A stretch of DNA of 33,426 nucleotides from DATACN01 sp038215095 (GTDB lineage: Bacteria > Actinomycetota > Thermoleophilia > Solirubrobacterales > Thermoleophilaceae): assembly GCA_038215095.1 (NCBI GenBank), contig JBBQRG010000031.1:1-33426 (forward strand). Direction: 5' to 3'. A program made the position numbers and the translations under genes. Below the pieces are notes generated by a model, which worked only from the letters and a program-made list of their open reading frames with translations, did no database searches and was not told the DNA's origin. Positions 1 through 7,389 of the stretch are shown here, in pieces. Each line of letters starts with the position of its first letter. Position 1 is the first letter of the stretch.

Positions 1-560
1 CGCGCCCCGAGCGCCTGGAACTTCTTGGGGTTCTCGAGGAACTCCTTGATCTCGTGCAGCTCCTCGACCGCCTCGTCCACGCCGGCCACGTCCCTGAAGG
101 TGATCTTCGGGGAGTCCACCGACATGCGCTTGGCGCGCGACTTGCCGAAGGACATGACCTTCGAGCCGCCGCCCTGCATCTGATTGATGATGAAGAGCCA
201 GAACAGCAGGAAGATCACGAACGGCAGGATGTAGGTGAGCGCGGTGAGCCAGCCGGAGCCGCCCTTGGCCTTAACGTCGATCGGGATGTCCGACGAGCGC
301 AGCGTGTTGACCAGGTTCTGCTCGGTGTTGTCCGGGTAGGCCGTCTGGTACTTGCGGCCGCCGTTGAGCTGCACGTCGACGCGGTTGTTCTTCGTGTTCA
401 GCGTGACGTTCTTGACCTGGCCCCGCTCGATCTGACTGAGGAAGGTGCTGTAGACCGGGTCGCGCTGCTGCTGTCCCGGGCTGATCAGCTTCTGGGCGAA
501 GAACGCCAGAACCACGACGATCAGGATCGGGAATGCGGCGCTTTTGAAGAATCTGCTCAA
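1..560 (-). CDS. ftsH: ATP-dependent zinc metalloprotease FtsH (N-terminal part, cut by window edge)
   Basis: Membrane-anchored AAA+ protease that degrades unneeded and damaged membrane and cytosolic proteins. About 186 residues are visible. A first hydrophobic helix lies at about residues 8-26, followed by the extracytoplasmic FtsH domain, a second membrane helix at about 108-128, a Gly-rich linker (MQGGGSKVMSFGKS), and the start of the AAA module (ITFRDVAGVDEAVEELHEI), which is diagnostic of FtsH. The ATPase core and the HExxH protease site lie beyond position 1. The start is TTG at 560: an in-frame TGA lies nine codons upstream and no ATG or GTG comes between. It is last in the minus-strand run cyclase-tilS-hpt-ftsH, and tilS-hpt-ftsH is a widely conserved order. 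A TACCCT box (592-587) in the 66-bp gap before it could be its own -10 element. Confidence 0.95.
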   Translation of the reverse strand, partial: MSRFFKSAAFPILIVVVLAFFAQKLISPGQQQRDPVYSTFLSQIERGQVKNVTLNTKNNRVDVQLNGGRKYQTAYPDNTEQNLVNTLRSSDIPIDVKAKGGSGWLTALTYILPFVIFLLFWLFIINQMQGGGSKVMSFGKSRAKRMSVDSPKITFRDVAGVDEAVEELHEIKEFLENPKKFQALGA

Positions 561-626
561 TTTCGGGCCAGGTCTCGTGAAACGTCAGGGTACCAAGGGT
601 GTATCTGCTCTCTTGCGCCTTTTCGG

Positions 627-1154
627 CTACTCCTGAAGCACGGCCACGTAGGGAAGGTTGCGGAAGCGCTCAGCGTGGTCGAGCCCGTAGCCGATGGCGA
701 ATCGGTTCGGGATCTCGAACCCCACGTACTTGATCGGCAGCTCGACCTTTCTCCTTTCGGGCTTGGTGAGCAGCGCGCACACCTCCAGCGAGGCCGGATC
801 GCGGGCCTTCAGCGTGCGCAGCAGGTAGGACAGCGTCAGCCCGGAGTCGACGATGTCCTCCACGATCAGCACGTCGCGGCCGGCGATCGGCGCGTCGAGG
901 TCCTTGAGGATCCTCACCACCCCGCTCGAGTCCGTCTCGGAGCCGTAGGAGGAGACGGCCATGAAATCCACCTCGCACGGCACGTCGAGATGGCGCATCA
1001 GGTCGGATAGGAAGAACACCGCGCCCTTGAGCACACCCACCAGGAACAGCCCGCGGCCCTCGTAGTCACGCGAGATCTCCACGGCCAGCTCGCGCACGCG
1101 GTGCTGGAGCTCGTCGCGCTGCACGAGGATGTCCCCTACGCCGGGCTCAGCCAT
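627..1154 (-). CDS. hpt: Hypoxanthine(-guanine) phosphoribosyltransferase
   Basis: Purine salvage enzyme converting hypoxanthine or guanine plus PRPP to IMP or GMP in the cytosol. It has 175 residues, usual for bacterial HPRT. The PRPP-binding loop is clear (VLIVEDIVDSGLTL, acidic pair E99-D100), as is the earlier LVGVLKGAVFFLSDL segment that binds pyrophosphate. The C-terminal VGFEIPNRFAIGYGLDHAERFRN is typical of the family and forms the purine pocket. The start is ATG 1154, giving MAEPGVGD. The tilS stop is 11 bp upstream, and TAGACT (1168-1163), which includes that stop, sits 8 nt before the ATG, so an internal leaderless promoter is possible. Context is tilS upstream and ftsH downstream. 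Confidence 0.95.
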   Translation of the reverse strand: MAEPGVGDILVQRDELQHRVRELAVEISRDYEGRGLFLVGVLKGAVFFLSDLMRHLDVPCEVDFMAVSSYGSETDSSGVVRILKDLDAPIAGRDVLIVEDIVDSGLTLSYLLRTLKARDPASLEVCALLTKPERRKVELPIKYVGFEIPNRFAIGYGLDHAERFRNLPYVAVLQE

Positions 1155-1165
1155 GGCGCGCGAGT

Positions 1166-2467
1166 CTAGGCCCCGGCTCTCGCCGCCGGGCGCCTGGCGC
1201 TCAGGCCGACGCGGTCGGCGGCGTCGTCCGGGGCCGCGAAGCGCTCGTCGAGGGCCACGCCCGCGACCCACACGATCTGGCCGCCCGACTCCACGATCGG
1301 CAGCGCCCGCCGCAGCGCGCGCGGCACCTTGCGGTCTGTGAAGAGGTCCTGGAGCGACTTCGAGCCGCCCAGCCCGAGCGGGCGCATGCGGTCGCCGTCG
1401 CGCCAGCCGCGCACAGTGGCCCCGGCGCCGAGCGCGCCGGCGGCCACGCTGACCTCGCCGCGCCCGCCGGGACGCGCCTCCACCTCCCAGTCGCCGAAGC
1501 GAGCCCGGCCGGGCACCGGCAGCGGCACCGGCTCGGGCGGCTCCGCGCTGGCTGCCCGGCTGAAACGGAGCGTGCCGTACTCGGCCACGGCCCGGAGGCC
1601 GCCGCCCAGGTCGAGCGAGCGCGTTCCGCCGCGGCCCAGCGCCAGCGCCAGGATGGCCTCGGCCTCGTCGCGCGAGAGCGAGCGGGGACCGCCCGCGGCC
1701 GCCTCGGCCAGCCCGCGCAGCACGAGCCGGGCCAGCGCGCGGTGGAGCGCGCCCAGCTCCGCCAGCGACACCGCCGGCCCCCCGCCGAGCGCCTCCAGGG
1801 CCTCGGCGGCGTCGGCCTCGAGCAGCTCCGCCTCGTCGCGCAGCTGGCGCGCCGTCTCGGCGATCGCGAGCTCGGCGGCCGGGTTCAGCTCCCGCAGGGC
1901 GTCCAGCACGTCGTGTCGCACGCGGGCGCGCGCGAAGCGGCGGTCCGCGTTGGAGGGGTCCTCGCGCCAGTCGCGGCCGCGGGCCCGCAGGTACTCGCGC
2001 ACCTCCTCTCGGGTCGCGCCGAGCAGCGGGCGAACGAGCCGCCCGCGGCGGGGCTCCATGCCCAGCAGCGCGCGCCGTCCCGGCGAGACCGCGAGCCTGT
2101 AGAGCACGGTCTCGGCCTGGTCGGTGGCCGTGTGCGCAGCCGCGTAGTCGCCCTCCGCCAGCCGCTCGGCGATGGCGTAGCGGGCGTCGCGGGCCTGCTC
2201 CTGGAGGTTGCCGGACTCGGCCAGCGACACGCGCTCCACCACCAGCGGCACACCCAGCTCGGCGCAAAGTTCGCGGCAGAGCGCCTCGTCGCCCGCGGCG
2301 CCGTCGCGCAGTCCGTAGTTCACGTGCAGCGCCGACACCCCGGCGCCCAGCCGCACCGCGGCCTCCAGCAGGCAGACCGAGTCGCCACCGCCGGACAGCA
2401 GCACGAGCAGCGGCTCGCCCTCCCGGACGAGGCCGGACTCGCGCGCGACCGCCAGCGGCCGCTCCAC
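1166..2467 (-). CDS. tilS: tRNA(Ile)-lysidine synthase
   Basis: ATP-dependent enzyme that converts C34 of the minor tRNA-Ile (CAU anticodon) to lysidine, switching it from Met to Ile decoding; normally essential. It has 433 residues. The N-type ATP pyrophosphatase loop is SGGGDS at 25-30. The family segments HVNYGLRDGAAGDEA, AAAHTATDQAETVLYRL and EDPSNADRRFARARVRHDVL follow in the expected order, and the C-terminal substrate domain (WRDGDRMRPLGLGGSKSLQDLF) is intact. The start is GTG 2467, one base after the TGA of the upstream cyclase gene (TGA-G-GTG), so translation is probably coupled. hpt begins 11 bp after its stop. Confidence 0.93.
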   Translation of the reverse strand: MERPLAVARESGLVREGEPLLVLLSGGGDSVCLLEAAVRLGAGVSALHVNYGLRDGAAGDEALCRELCAELGVPLVVERVSLAESGNLQEQARDARYAIAERLAEGDYAAAHTATDQAETVLYRLAVSPGRRALLGMEPRRGRLVRPLLGATREEVREYLRARGRDWREDPSNADRRFARARVRHDVLDALRELNPAAELAIAETARQLRDEAELLEADAAEALEALGGGPAVSLAELGALHRALARLVLRGLAEAAAGGPRSLSRDEAEAILALALGRGGTRSLDLGGGLRAVAEYGTLRFSRAASAEPPEPVPLPVPGRARFGDWEVEARPGGRGEVSVAAGALGAGATVRGWRDGDRMRPLGLGGSKSLQDLFTDRKVPRALRRALPIVESGGQIVWVAGVALDERFAAPDDAADRVGLSARRPAARAGA

Positions 2468-2468
2468 C

Positions 2469-3674
2469 TCAGCTCCCCTTCGAAGAGGCCTTGGAGGAGG
2501 CGCGGAACAGCGAGCGCGGCTCGTCGAAGCCCTTGAGCTTCACCTGGCCGATCTCGTCGAAGGACAGGTGCGACTTGTCGGTGACCGCGTCCACAACTGA
2601 GTCCGTCACGATCACCTCGCCGCCGCGGGAGCGCGCGACCACGCGCGAGGCGAGGTTCACCTCTCGGCCGAAGTAGTCGCCGTCCCGGTACAGGGTCGCG
2701 CCGTAGTGGAGTCCGATCCGCGGCTCGGGGCGCACGTCGTATAGCTCCTGGAGGCCGACCGCCCAGTCGGTCAGTGCCTGCACGTCGCCGCCCACGACCA
2801 TCACCTCGTCGCCGATCGTCTTCACCACGCGCGCGTCCTCCGGCAGGGTCTCCGTGACGCCTTCGATGAAGCGCTCGACGAACGAGAGGGCCTCCATCTC
2901 GCCCTCCTCCTCGGTGAAGCGCACGTAGCCGGCGAGGTCGGCGAAGGCGATCGCCACGCGCACGCGGCCGAGGTCCACGTCGCCCTCCATCTCGACCTCC
3001 ATGTGGCCCACCACGTCCTGGGCGATGAAGTGCTGGAGGAAGCGCTGGTGGACGTAGTCCATGATCGGCGAGGCCAGCGGCAGCAGGTCGCGCGCCAGGT
3101 CGCCCATCTCCTCGGCCATCTCCAGGCCGGGCACGCCCTCGCGCATGAGCGGCTCGTGGACGTAGATGTGGAACAGGCGGACCTCGGCGTCGGCGATCTG
3201 GGACACGGCCTGGCCGTAGACGCGGCAGAGCTGCAGGAAGGCGACCAGCGGGAAGCCCGAGTCCAACACCGATGCCACGTAGCGCAGCGCCTGGATGTCC
3301 TCCTCGGTCACGTCCTCGATCGCGGCCGCCGGCAGGCCGATGCCGGTCCAGAAGCGCCTGATCAGCTCGGGCTCCAGCCCGGTGGCGTCAGCGGCGTCGT
3401 CGAGCCCGCGCGCCTCCTCCCCATGGGGGAAGAGCTCCTCCACGAAGCCGTAGGCGAGGCGGCCCTCGCTCGACGCCCGGCGGATCTCCTTGAGGGTGTG
3501 GCCGCGCTCGCGCAGGCGGGCGACGATGCGGGCGTGCGCGGCCGCGGCCGCCGTCCAGTCCCCGGAGCCGTCGACCTCGGGGATCACACCCGACTCGGCC
3601 CAGCGCTTCAGGGTGGCCGTCGACACGCCGGCCTGCTCGGCTGCCTGCTTCAGCGTGAGCTTGTCGCCTGCCAC
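2469..3674 (-). CDS. Class III adenylate/guanylate cyclase with N-terminal MerR-type helix-turn-helix
   Basis: Predicted soluble cyclase making cAMP (possibly cGMP) from the nucleoside triphosphate. From GTG 3674 it is 401 residues. A MerR-like HTH (LTLKQAAEQAGVSTATLKRW) comes first, then a helical region resembling the regulatory half of Rv1264-type cyclases, then the catalytic domain from about 235. Catalytic residues are present: metal Asp in FADLAGY (D246) and IGDE (D289), adenine-type Lys in VKTIGDE (K285) paired with Asp in DGDYFG (D333), and the transition-state Asn/Arg in NLASR (N340, R344). A longer reading from GTG 3728 adds 18 unlike residues. I prefer 3674 because TACCGT (3687-3682) lies 7 nt before it, an actinobacterial leaderless promoter layout. 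It heads the operon with tilS. The pairing of a DNA-binding fold with a cyclase is unusual; DNA binding is inferred. Confidence 0.85.
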   Translation of the reverse strand: MAGDKLTLKQAAEQAGVSTATLKRWAESGVIPEVDGSGDWTAAAAAHARIVARLRERGHTLKEIRRASSEGRLAYGFVEELFPHGEEARGLDDAADATGLEPELIRRFWTGIGLPAAAIEDVTEEDIQALRYVASVLDSGFPLVAFLQLCRVYGQAVSQIADAEVRLFHIYVHEPLMREGVPGLEMAEEMGDLARDLLPLASPIMDYVHQRFLQHFIAQDVVGHMEVEMEGDVDLGRVRVAIAFADLAGYVRFTEEEGEMEALSFVERFIEGVTETLPEDARVVKTIGDEVMVVGGDVQALTDWAVGLQELYDVRPEPRIGLHYGATLYRDGDYFGREVNLASRVVARSRGGEVIVTDSVVDAVTDKSHLSFDEIGQVKLKGFDEPRSLFRASSKASSKGS

Positions 3675-3753
3675 GCGGCCGACGGTACAGCCCCGGTCCC
3701 CGTTGGGGGGCATAGACTCGCCGCGCACAAGACTGGGAGCGAGTGGAGGCGAT

Positions 3754-5757
3754 TTGAACTACTTCGTAACGGGAGCGACGGGCTTCATCGGCAGGCACCT
3801 CGTGAAGGAGCTGCTGAAGCGCGACGGCACGATTCACGTGCTCGTGCGCGAGGGCTCGCACGGGAAGGTCGACGCGCTGATCGACCGGCTCGGCGCCTCG
3901 GAGGGCCGCATCGTGCCCGTGCCCGGCGACCTCTCGAAGGAGGCGCTGGGCGTGGAGGGCTTCGACGAGAAGATCGACCACCTCTTCCACCTGGCCGCGA
4001 TCTACGACATCGACGCCGACGACGAGGCGATGGAGAAGGCCAACGTCGAGGGCACCCGCCACGTGGCCGAGTTCTCCAACCAGCACGAGGTCGGGCGCTT
4101 CCACCACGTCAGCTCGATAGCGGTGGCCGGGGCCTACAAGGGCGTGTTCCAGGAGGACATGTTCGACGAGGACCAGAAGCTCCCGCACGCCTACCACCGC
4201 ACCAAGTTCGAGTCCGAGAAGCTGGCTCGAAAGAACGTCGAGGCGAAGACGCTCGTCTTCCGGCCGGGCATCGTCGTGGGCCACTCCGAGACCGGCGAGA
4301 TGGACAAGATCGACGGGCCCTACTACTTCTTCAAGCTGCTCCAGAAGCTGCGCGCCGCGCTGCCGGAGTGGTTCCCGCTGGCGGGCCCCGAGGGCGGCAA
4401 CACCAACCTCGTGCCGGTGGACTTCATCGCCAAGGCGATGGACCACATCGCCCATCTGCCCGACGACGAGCTGCCGGGCGACACCTTCCACCTGGTGGAC
4501 CCCGAGCCGATGACGGTGGGCTCCACGCTGAACGAGTTCGCCAAGGCCGCGCACGCGCCGCAGTTCGCGATGCGCATCGACCCGAACATGACGAACGCGA
4601 TCCCAAAGCCCGTCCGGGCGGGCATCAAGGCGCTCCCGACGGTCAAGAAGATCCGCGAGACGACGCTGCGCGACCTCGGCATCCCGCCGGACGCGATGGA
4701 GAACCGCGACTTCTTTTGCACCTTCGACGCGCGCGACACCCAGCGGGCGCTGAAGGGCACGGGCATCGCGGTGCCGCCGCTGTCCACCTACGCGCCGCGG
4801 CTGTGGGACTACTGGGAGCGCAACCTCGACCCGGACCTCTTTCGCGAGCGCAGCCTGTCCAGCTCGATCGGCGACAAGAAGGTGCTGATCACGGGCGCCT
4901 CCAGCGGCATCGGCCTCGAGACCGCGCTGAAGATCGGCGAGGCCGGCGGCGAGGTTCTGTTGGTCTCGCGCACGCGCGAGAAGCTGGAGGAGGTGGCCAA
5001 GCAGGTCGAGGAGCGCGGCGGCACCGCGCACGTGCACCCGTGCGACCTGTCGGACCTCGAGGACATCGACCGGCTGGCCAAGGAGATCCTGGAGCAGCAC
5101 GAGGGCGTGGACGTGCTGGTGAACAACGCCGGCCGCTCGATCCGGCGCTCGGTGAAGGCCTCCTACGACCGCTTCCACGACTACGAGCGCACGATGCAGC
5201 TGAACTACTTCGGCGCGCTGAAGCTGATCCTGGCCTTCCTGCCCGGCATGCGCGACCGCAAGGGCGGTCACATCATCAACGTGTCGTCGATCGGCGTGCA
5301 GACCAACACGCCGCGCTTCTCCGCCTACGTGGCGTCGAAGTCGGCGCTGGATGCCTTCTCGCGCTGCGTGGCGCCCGAGGTGGTGGGCGACGGCGTGAAG
5401 TTCACCACGATCTACATGCCACTGGTGCGCACCCCGATGATCGCGCCCACCGACATGTACAAGGCCTTCCCGACGCTCACGCCGGACGAGGCGGCGATGA
5501 TGCTCTGCGACGCGATGATCGACAAGCCGAAGCGCAAGGCCTCGCGCCTGGGCACCCTCGGCGAGGTGCTCTACGCGATCTCGCCGAAGACCGTGGACAT
5601 CGTGCTGAACACGGCCTACAACCTGTTCCCGGACTCGAAGGCCGCGAAGAAGGACAAGGACGGCGGGGACGACGACAAGAAGGACGACGGCAAGGGCGAC
5701 GAGATGTCAACCGAAGCCGTGGCGATGGCGTACCTGATGCGAGGGGTGCACTTCTAG
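3754..5757 (+). CDS. Two-domain short-chain dehydrogenase/reductase, fatty acyl-CoA reductase-like (AcrA1/FAR type)
   Basis: 667-residue fusion of two Rossmann reductases. The N-terminal extended SDR opens directly on the nucleotide-binding motif (VTGATGFIGRHL) with catalytic Tyr147/Lys151 (YHRTK), as in acyl thioester reductases. The C-terminal classical SDR starts at about 375 (LITGASSGIG), with NNAG and catalytic Tyr525/Lys529 (YVASK). This length and order match mycobacterial AcrA1-like proteins and the bacterial fatty acyl-CoA reductases, so reduction of long-chain acyl-CoA toward aldehyde or alcohol is the best guess; the substrate is inferred. The tail is an Asp/Lys-rich low-complexity stretch. 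The start is TTG 3754, because coding similarity begins right there and GTGGAGG (3743-3749) is a good ribosome site 4 nt upstream. It is divergent from the cyclase gene, and a plus-strand TAGACT box is at 3713-3718. Confidence 0.85.
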   Translation: MNYFVTGATGFIGRHLVKELLKRDGTIHVLVREGSHGKVDALIDRLGASEGRIVPVPGDLSKEALGVEGFDEKIDHLFHLAAIYDIDADDEAMEKANVEGTRHVAEFSNQHEVGRFHHVSSIAVAGAYKGVFQEDMFDEDQKLPHAYHRTKFESEKLARKNVEAKTLVFRPGIVVGHSETGEMDKIDGPYYFFKLLQKLRAALPEWFPLAGPEGGNTNLVPVDFIAKAMDHIAHLPDDELPGDTFHLVDPEPMTVGSTLNEFAKAAHAPQFAMRIDPNMTNAIPKPVRAGIKALPTVKKIRETTLRDLGIPPDAMENRDFFCTFDARDTQRALKGTGIAVPPLSTYAPRLWDYWERNLDPDLFRERSLSSSIGDKKVLITGASSGIGLETALKIGEAGGEVLLVSRTREKLEEVAKQVEERGGTAHVHPCDLSDLEDIDRLAKEILEQHEGVDVLVNNAGRSIRRSVKASYDRFHDYERTMQLNYFGALKLILAFLPGMRDRKGGHIINVSSIGVQTNTPRFSAYVASKSALDAFSRCVAPEVVGDGVKFTTIYMPLVRTPMIAPTDMYKAFPTLTPDEAAMMLCDAMIDKPKRKASRLGTLGEVLYAISPKTVDIVLNTAYNLFPDSKAAKKDKDGGDDDKKDDGKGDEMSTEAVAMAYLMRGVHF

Positions 5758-5795
5758 CTCGGCGGCAGTTGCGGGTCCGCCGCTTTCACGCGAGA

Positions 5796-5823
5796 GCGGT
5801 CGCACTTCGCGATCGCCGGTTTT
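5796..5823 (+). terminator. Intrinsic terminator after the two-domain SDR gene
   Basis: GCGGTCGC (5796-5803) pairs with GCGATCGC (5809-5816) around an ACTTC loop. That is eight pairs including one G-U, followed by CGG and a TTTT run (5820-5823). A weaker hairpin, CGGCGG/CCGCCG (5760-5765 with 5777-5782), stands just after the stop codon. Confidence 0.6.
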
Positions 5824-5828
5824 CGTCG

Positions 5829-5870
5829 AACGTCCATTTCGTACGGCTATAGGCGTACAAACCGGACGTT
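5829..5870. repeat. Nested 42-bp imperfect palindrome
   Basis: Outer arms AACGTCC (5829-5835) and GGACGTT (5864-5870) and inner arms GTACG (5841-5845) and CGTAC (5854-5858) share one exact centre (5849.5), separated by 5 nt on each side. A separate hairpin, CACCGC/GCGGTG (5871-5876 with 5884-5889), abuts it. It could be an operator for a multimeric regulator, or a stem in RNA. No function is known. Confidence 0.5.
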
Positions 5871-5911
5871 CACCGCGCGAAAAGCGGTGGCCCGGAAAGG
5901 ACGCTTGCTCG

Positions 5912-5940
5912 TTGCGGCGATCGCGCCCGGCGCGTACGAT
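5912..5940 (+). promoter_or_regulatory. Sigma-70-type promoter in the convergent intergenic region
   Basis: TTGCGG (5912-5917), a 17-bp spacer and TACGAT (5935-5940) predict a transcript starting near 5947. No protein gene follows on this strand; the next gene on it starts at 6766. This suggests a stand-alone RNA. Confidence 0.45.
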
Positions 5941-5946
5941 CAGGGC

Positions 5947-6076
5947 GTGCCTGGTTGACGCTAGAACCCAACCTCACTTGGCAGCTATGTCCAACCGCCC
6001 GCCGGTGGCACCCGGCGAGTTTGTGGGTTCCGCGCGCGCCCGACGCCTACATGGCTGGGGGGCGGCGCGCGAGCAC
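5947..6076 (+). ncRNA. Candidate structured small RNA of unknown class
   Basis: The 331 bases between the convergent SDR and TetR genes (5758-6088) carry no convincing protein gene. Downstream of the promoter at 5912-5940 the sequence folds into nested helices. A closing stem GTGC (5947-5950) pairs with GCAC (6073-6076). Helix GAACCCA (5964-5970) pairs with TGGGTTC (6024-6030) and encloses two hairpins, TTGG/CCAA (5978-5981 with 5991-5994) and CGCCGG/CCGGCG (6000-6005 with 6012-6017). A third long stem is CGCGCGC (6031-6037) with GCGCGCG (6065-6071), continued by GCCC/GGGC and GCC/GGC. I do not recognise the class: it lacks the hallmarks of tmRNA, RNase P RNA and SRP RNA, and a 6S-like RNA is not excluded. 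Confidence 0.4.
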
Positions 6077-6088
6077 CTCCCCGGGGAC

Positions 6089-6709
6089 CTAGAGCCCAAG
6101 CCTCGGCTGGTCCAGCCACCAACGCGCGTGACGCAGTAGCCGCTCGGGCTCGTACCGGGCAGGGTCCGTGAGGACGAGGCGCGCGTACTCGTCGGAAATG
6201 GCCGAGAGGATCCTGGCGGTCAGCTCGGCGTCGTTCAGGTCTCCGCTGCGGAGCGCGGGTCGCACCGCACGCGTCAGTTGCTCGAGCACTGACTGGCGAC
6301 CCTTCGCGATGCTCTGGCGCAGGGCCTCGGGTGCGCCTTCGGGCGGCATGAGGACGAGCTGCCAGGTCGTCGGGTGATCGTGGACGGCGCGCAGGTAGGC
6401 CTCGAGGCTCTCGAGCATGAGCTCCTTGGCGTCGCCCTTGCTCAGGTCCGTCAGGGCGGTCTCCGAGACCTGGGCCAGCGCGCGCGAGGTCTCGCGGGCG
6501 ATGACCGCCTCGAGCAGTGCCTGAAGGTCTCCGAAGTGCTGGTAGATGACCGCGCGGGTGATGCCGGCGCGCTGGGCGACCGCCTCGACCGAGACCGCGT
6601 GAAAGCTCCGCTCGACCGCCAGCGCGGTCGCCACGTCGAGCAGCTGCTCGCGCCGTTCGGAGGCCCGCATCCGGCGCGGCGTGGAGGGGGCCGAGGTCAT
6701 TGTCCGCAT
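6089..6709 (-). CDS. TetR family transcriptional regulator
   Basis: 206-residue repressor. The N-terminal HTH is clear at about 18-62 (REQLLDVATALAVERSF, VAQRAGITRAVIYQHFGDLQ). The C-terminal ligand domain is helical and not assignable. Two in-frame starts exist: ATG 6709 (MRTMTSAP) and ATG 6700. It is divergent from the NTF2-like/alcohol dehydrogenase operon, and the shared gap contains a perfect inverted repeat (6727-6744) that is the obvious operator. It therefore probably represses that operon and itself. The last base of its gene is close to the structured-RNA candidate. Confidence 0.9.
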   Translation of the reverse strand: MRTMTSAPSTPRRMRASERREQLLDVATALAVERSFHAVSVEAVAQRAGITRAVIYQHFGDLQALLEAVIARETSRALAQVSETALTDLSKGDAKELMLESLEAYLRAVHDHPTTWQLVLMPPEGAPEALRQSIAKGRQSVLEQLTRAVRPALRSGDLNDAELTARILSAISDEYARLVLTDPARYEPERLLRHARWWLDQPRLGL

Positions 6710-6726
6710 TATGTTACGGTGGCGTT

Positions 6727-6744
6727 ACTAACACTATCGTTAGT
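6727..6744. promoter_or_regulatory. Probable TetR operator
   Basis: Perfect inverted repeat ACTAAC-N6-GTTAGT between the divergent TetR gene and the NTF2-like gene. It overlaps a plus-strand TATCGT (6735-6740) that could be the operon's -10 box, so binding would block polymerase. Confidence 0.6.
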
Positions 6745-6765
6745 TGTGGAGAGAGGAGCGGTCCG

Positions 6766-7389
6766 GTGGCGCAGGTCGACGTAGAGCAGCTCGACATCAC
6801 CAAGACGAACATCGCCGTGCAGGAGCTCATCGAGGTGACCGAGAATCCTCGACACCGGTACCTCCTCGAGGCCTACGATCGCCATCGCAACCTGGAGCAT
6901 GCCGGGCGCTTCGAGGAGATCTTTGCGCCCGAGATGATGGTCGAGCATCCCGTCTACCGCTTCAACATGGCCGGCCAGCCGCCAATGCAGCTCGATGGTC
7001 GCGAGCAGGTGGAGCCGCTCTACCGACTCTGGGCCGAGACGAACCAGTCCATCTTCTACAACGAGAGCGAGACCGTGGCCGTGAGCGACTGGATGGTCGT
7101 GAGCACGATGGTGGGCTACCAGCAGACGCTGGGCTCCGCACTCGCCGCAGGCGGAGTCGAGGCCGACGAGGATGCGATGTATCTGCTCAGGGGTCGCGTC
7201 GCGATGATCTGGCCCTACGACGAGCGGGGTCGCCTCGTCGGGGAGAACGTCTGGGAGTTCGACGAGAGCCAGCACGAGCTGATCAAGCTCGCTCCGGACG
7301 ACGTGCTGACCACGGAGCAGGCCGCCGAGCTGCTCGAGCCGCTGATCAAGCCGCTTCCGTCCTTCGACGACAGCCTGCTGCCGGCATGA
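6766..7389 (+). CDS. NTF2-like / SnoaL-like domain protein
   Basis: 207-residue protein with an NTF2-type fold signature: a helical N-terminus (RHRYLLEAYDRHRNLEHAGRF followed by EEIFAPEMMVEHPVYRF), then beta-rich segments with an aromatic-lined pocket (LYRLWAETNQSIFYN, VSTMVGYQQTLG). Members are either small enzymes (isomerases, dehydratases, cyclases) or ligand carriers; the substrate is not predictable here. The start is GTG 6766 because AGAGGAG (6752-6758) lies 7 nt before it; reading further upstream would run into the promoter and operator. The stop overlaps the start of the next gene by four bases (ATGA at 7386), so it is coupled to the alcohol dehydrogenase. Confidence 0.8.
   Translation: MAQVDVEQLDITKTNIAVQELIEVTENPRHRYLLEAYDRHRNLEHAGRFEEIFAPEMMVEHPVYRFNMAGQPPMQLDGREQVEPLYRLWAETNQSIFYNESETVAVSDWMVVSTMVGYQQTLGSALAAGGVEADEDAMYLLRGRVAMIWPYDERGRLVGENVWEFDESQHELIKLAPDDVLTTEQAAELLEPLIKPLPSFDDSLLPA

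Noticed and set aside
3675..3728. Upstream GTG 3728 start of the cyclase
   Set aside because: The added residues (MRGESMPPNGDRGC...) have no family likeness, and a TACCGT box placed 7 nt before GTG 3674 explains the shorter start better.
3003..5852. Long open frames on both strands across the two-domain SDR gene (including 3388-5271 minus)
   Set aside because: They are by-products of high third-position GC: the translations are low-complexity, with no domains, while the 3754-5757 frame has two complete SDR folds.
5941..6040. tRNA or tRNA-like element (a GGGTTCC stretch is present)
   Set aside because: No acceptor, anticodon or T-arm with GGTTCRA; the TGGGTTC pairs with GAACCCA 60 nt upstream instead.
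5912..6139. 75-codon frame in the SDR-TetR intergenic region
   Set aside because: No ribosome site, mixed codon use and overlap with the RNA-like helices; it also runs into the TetR gene.
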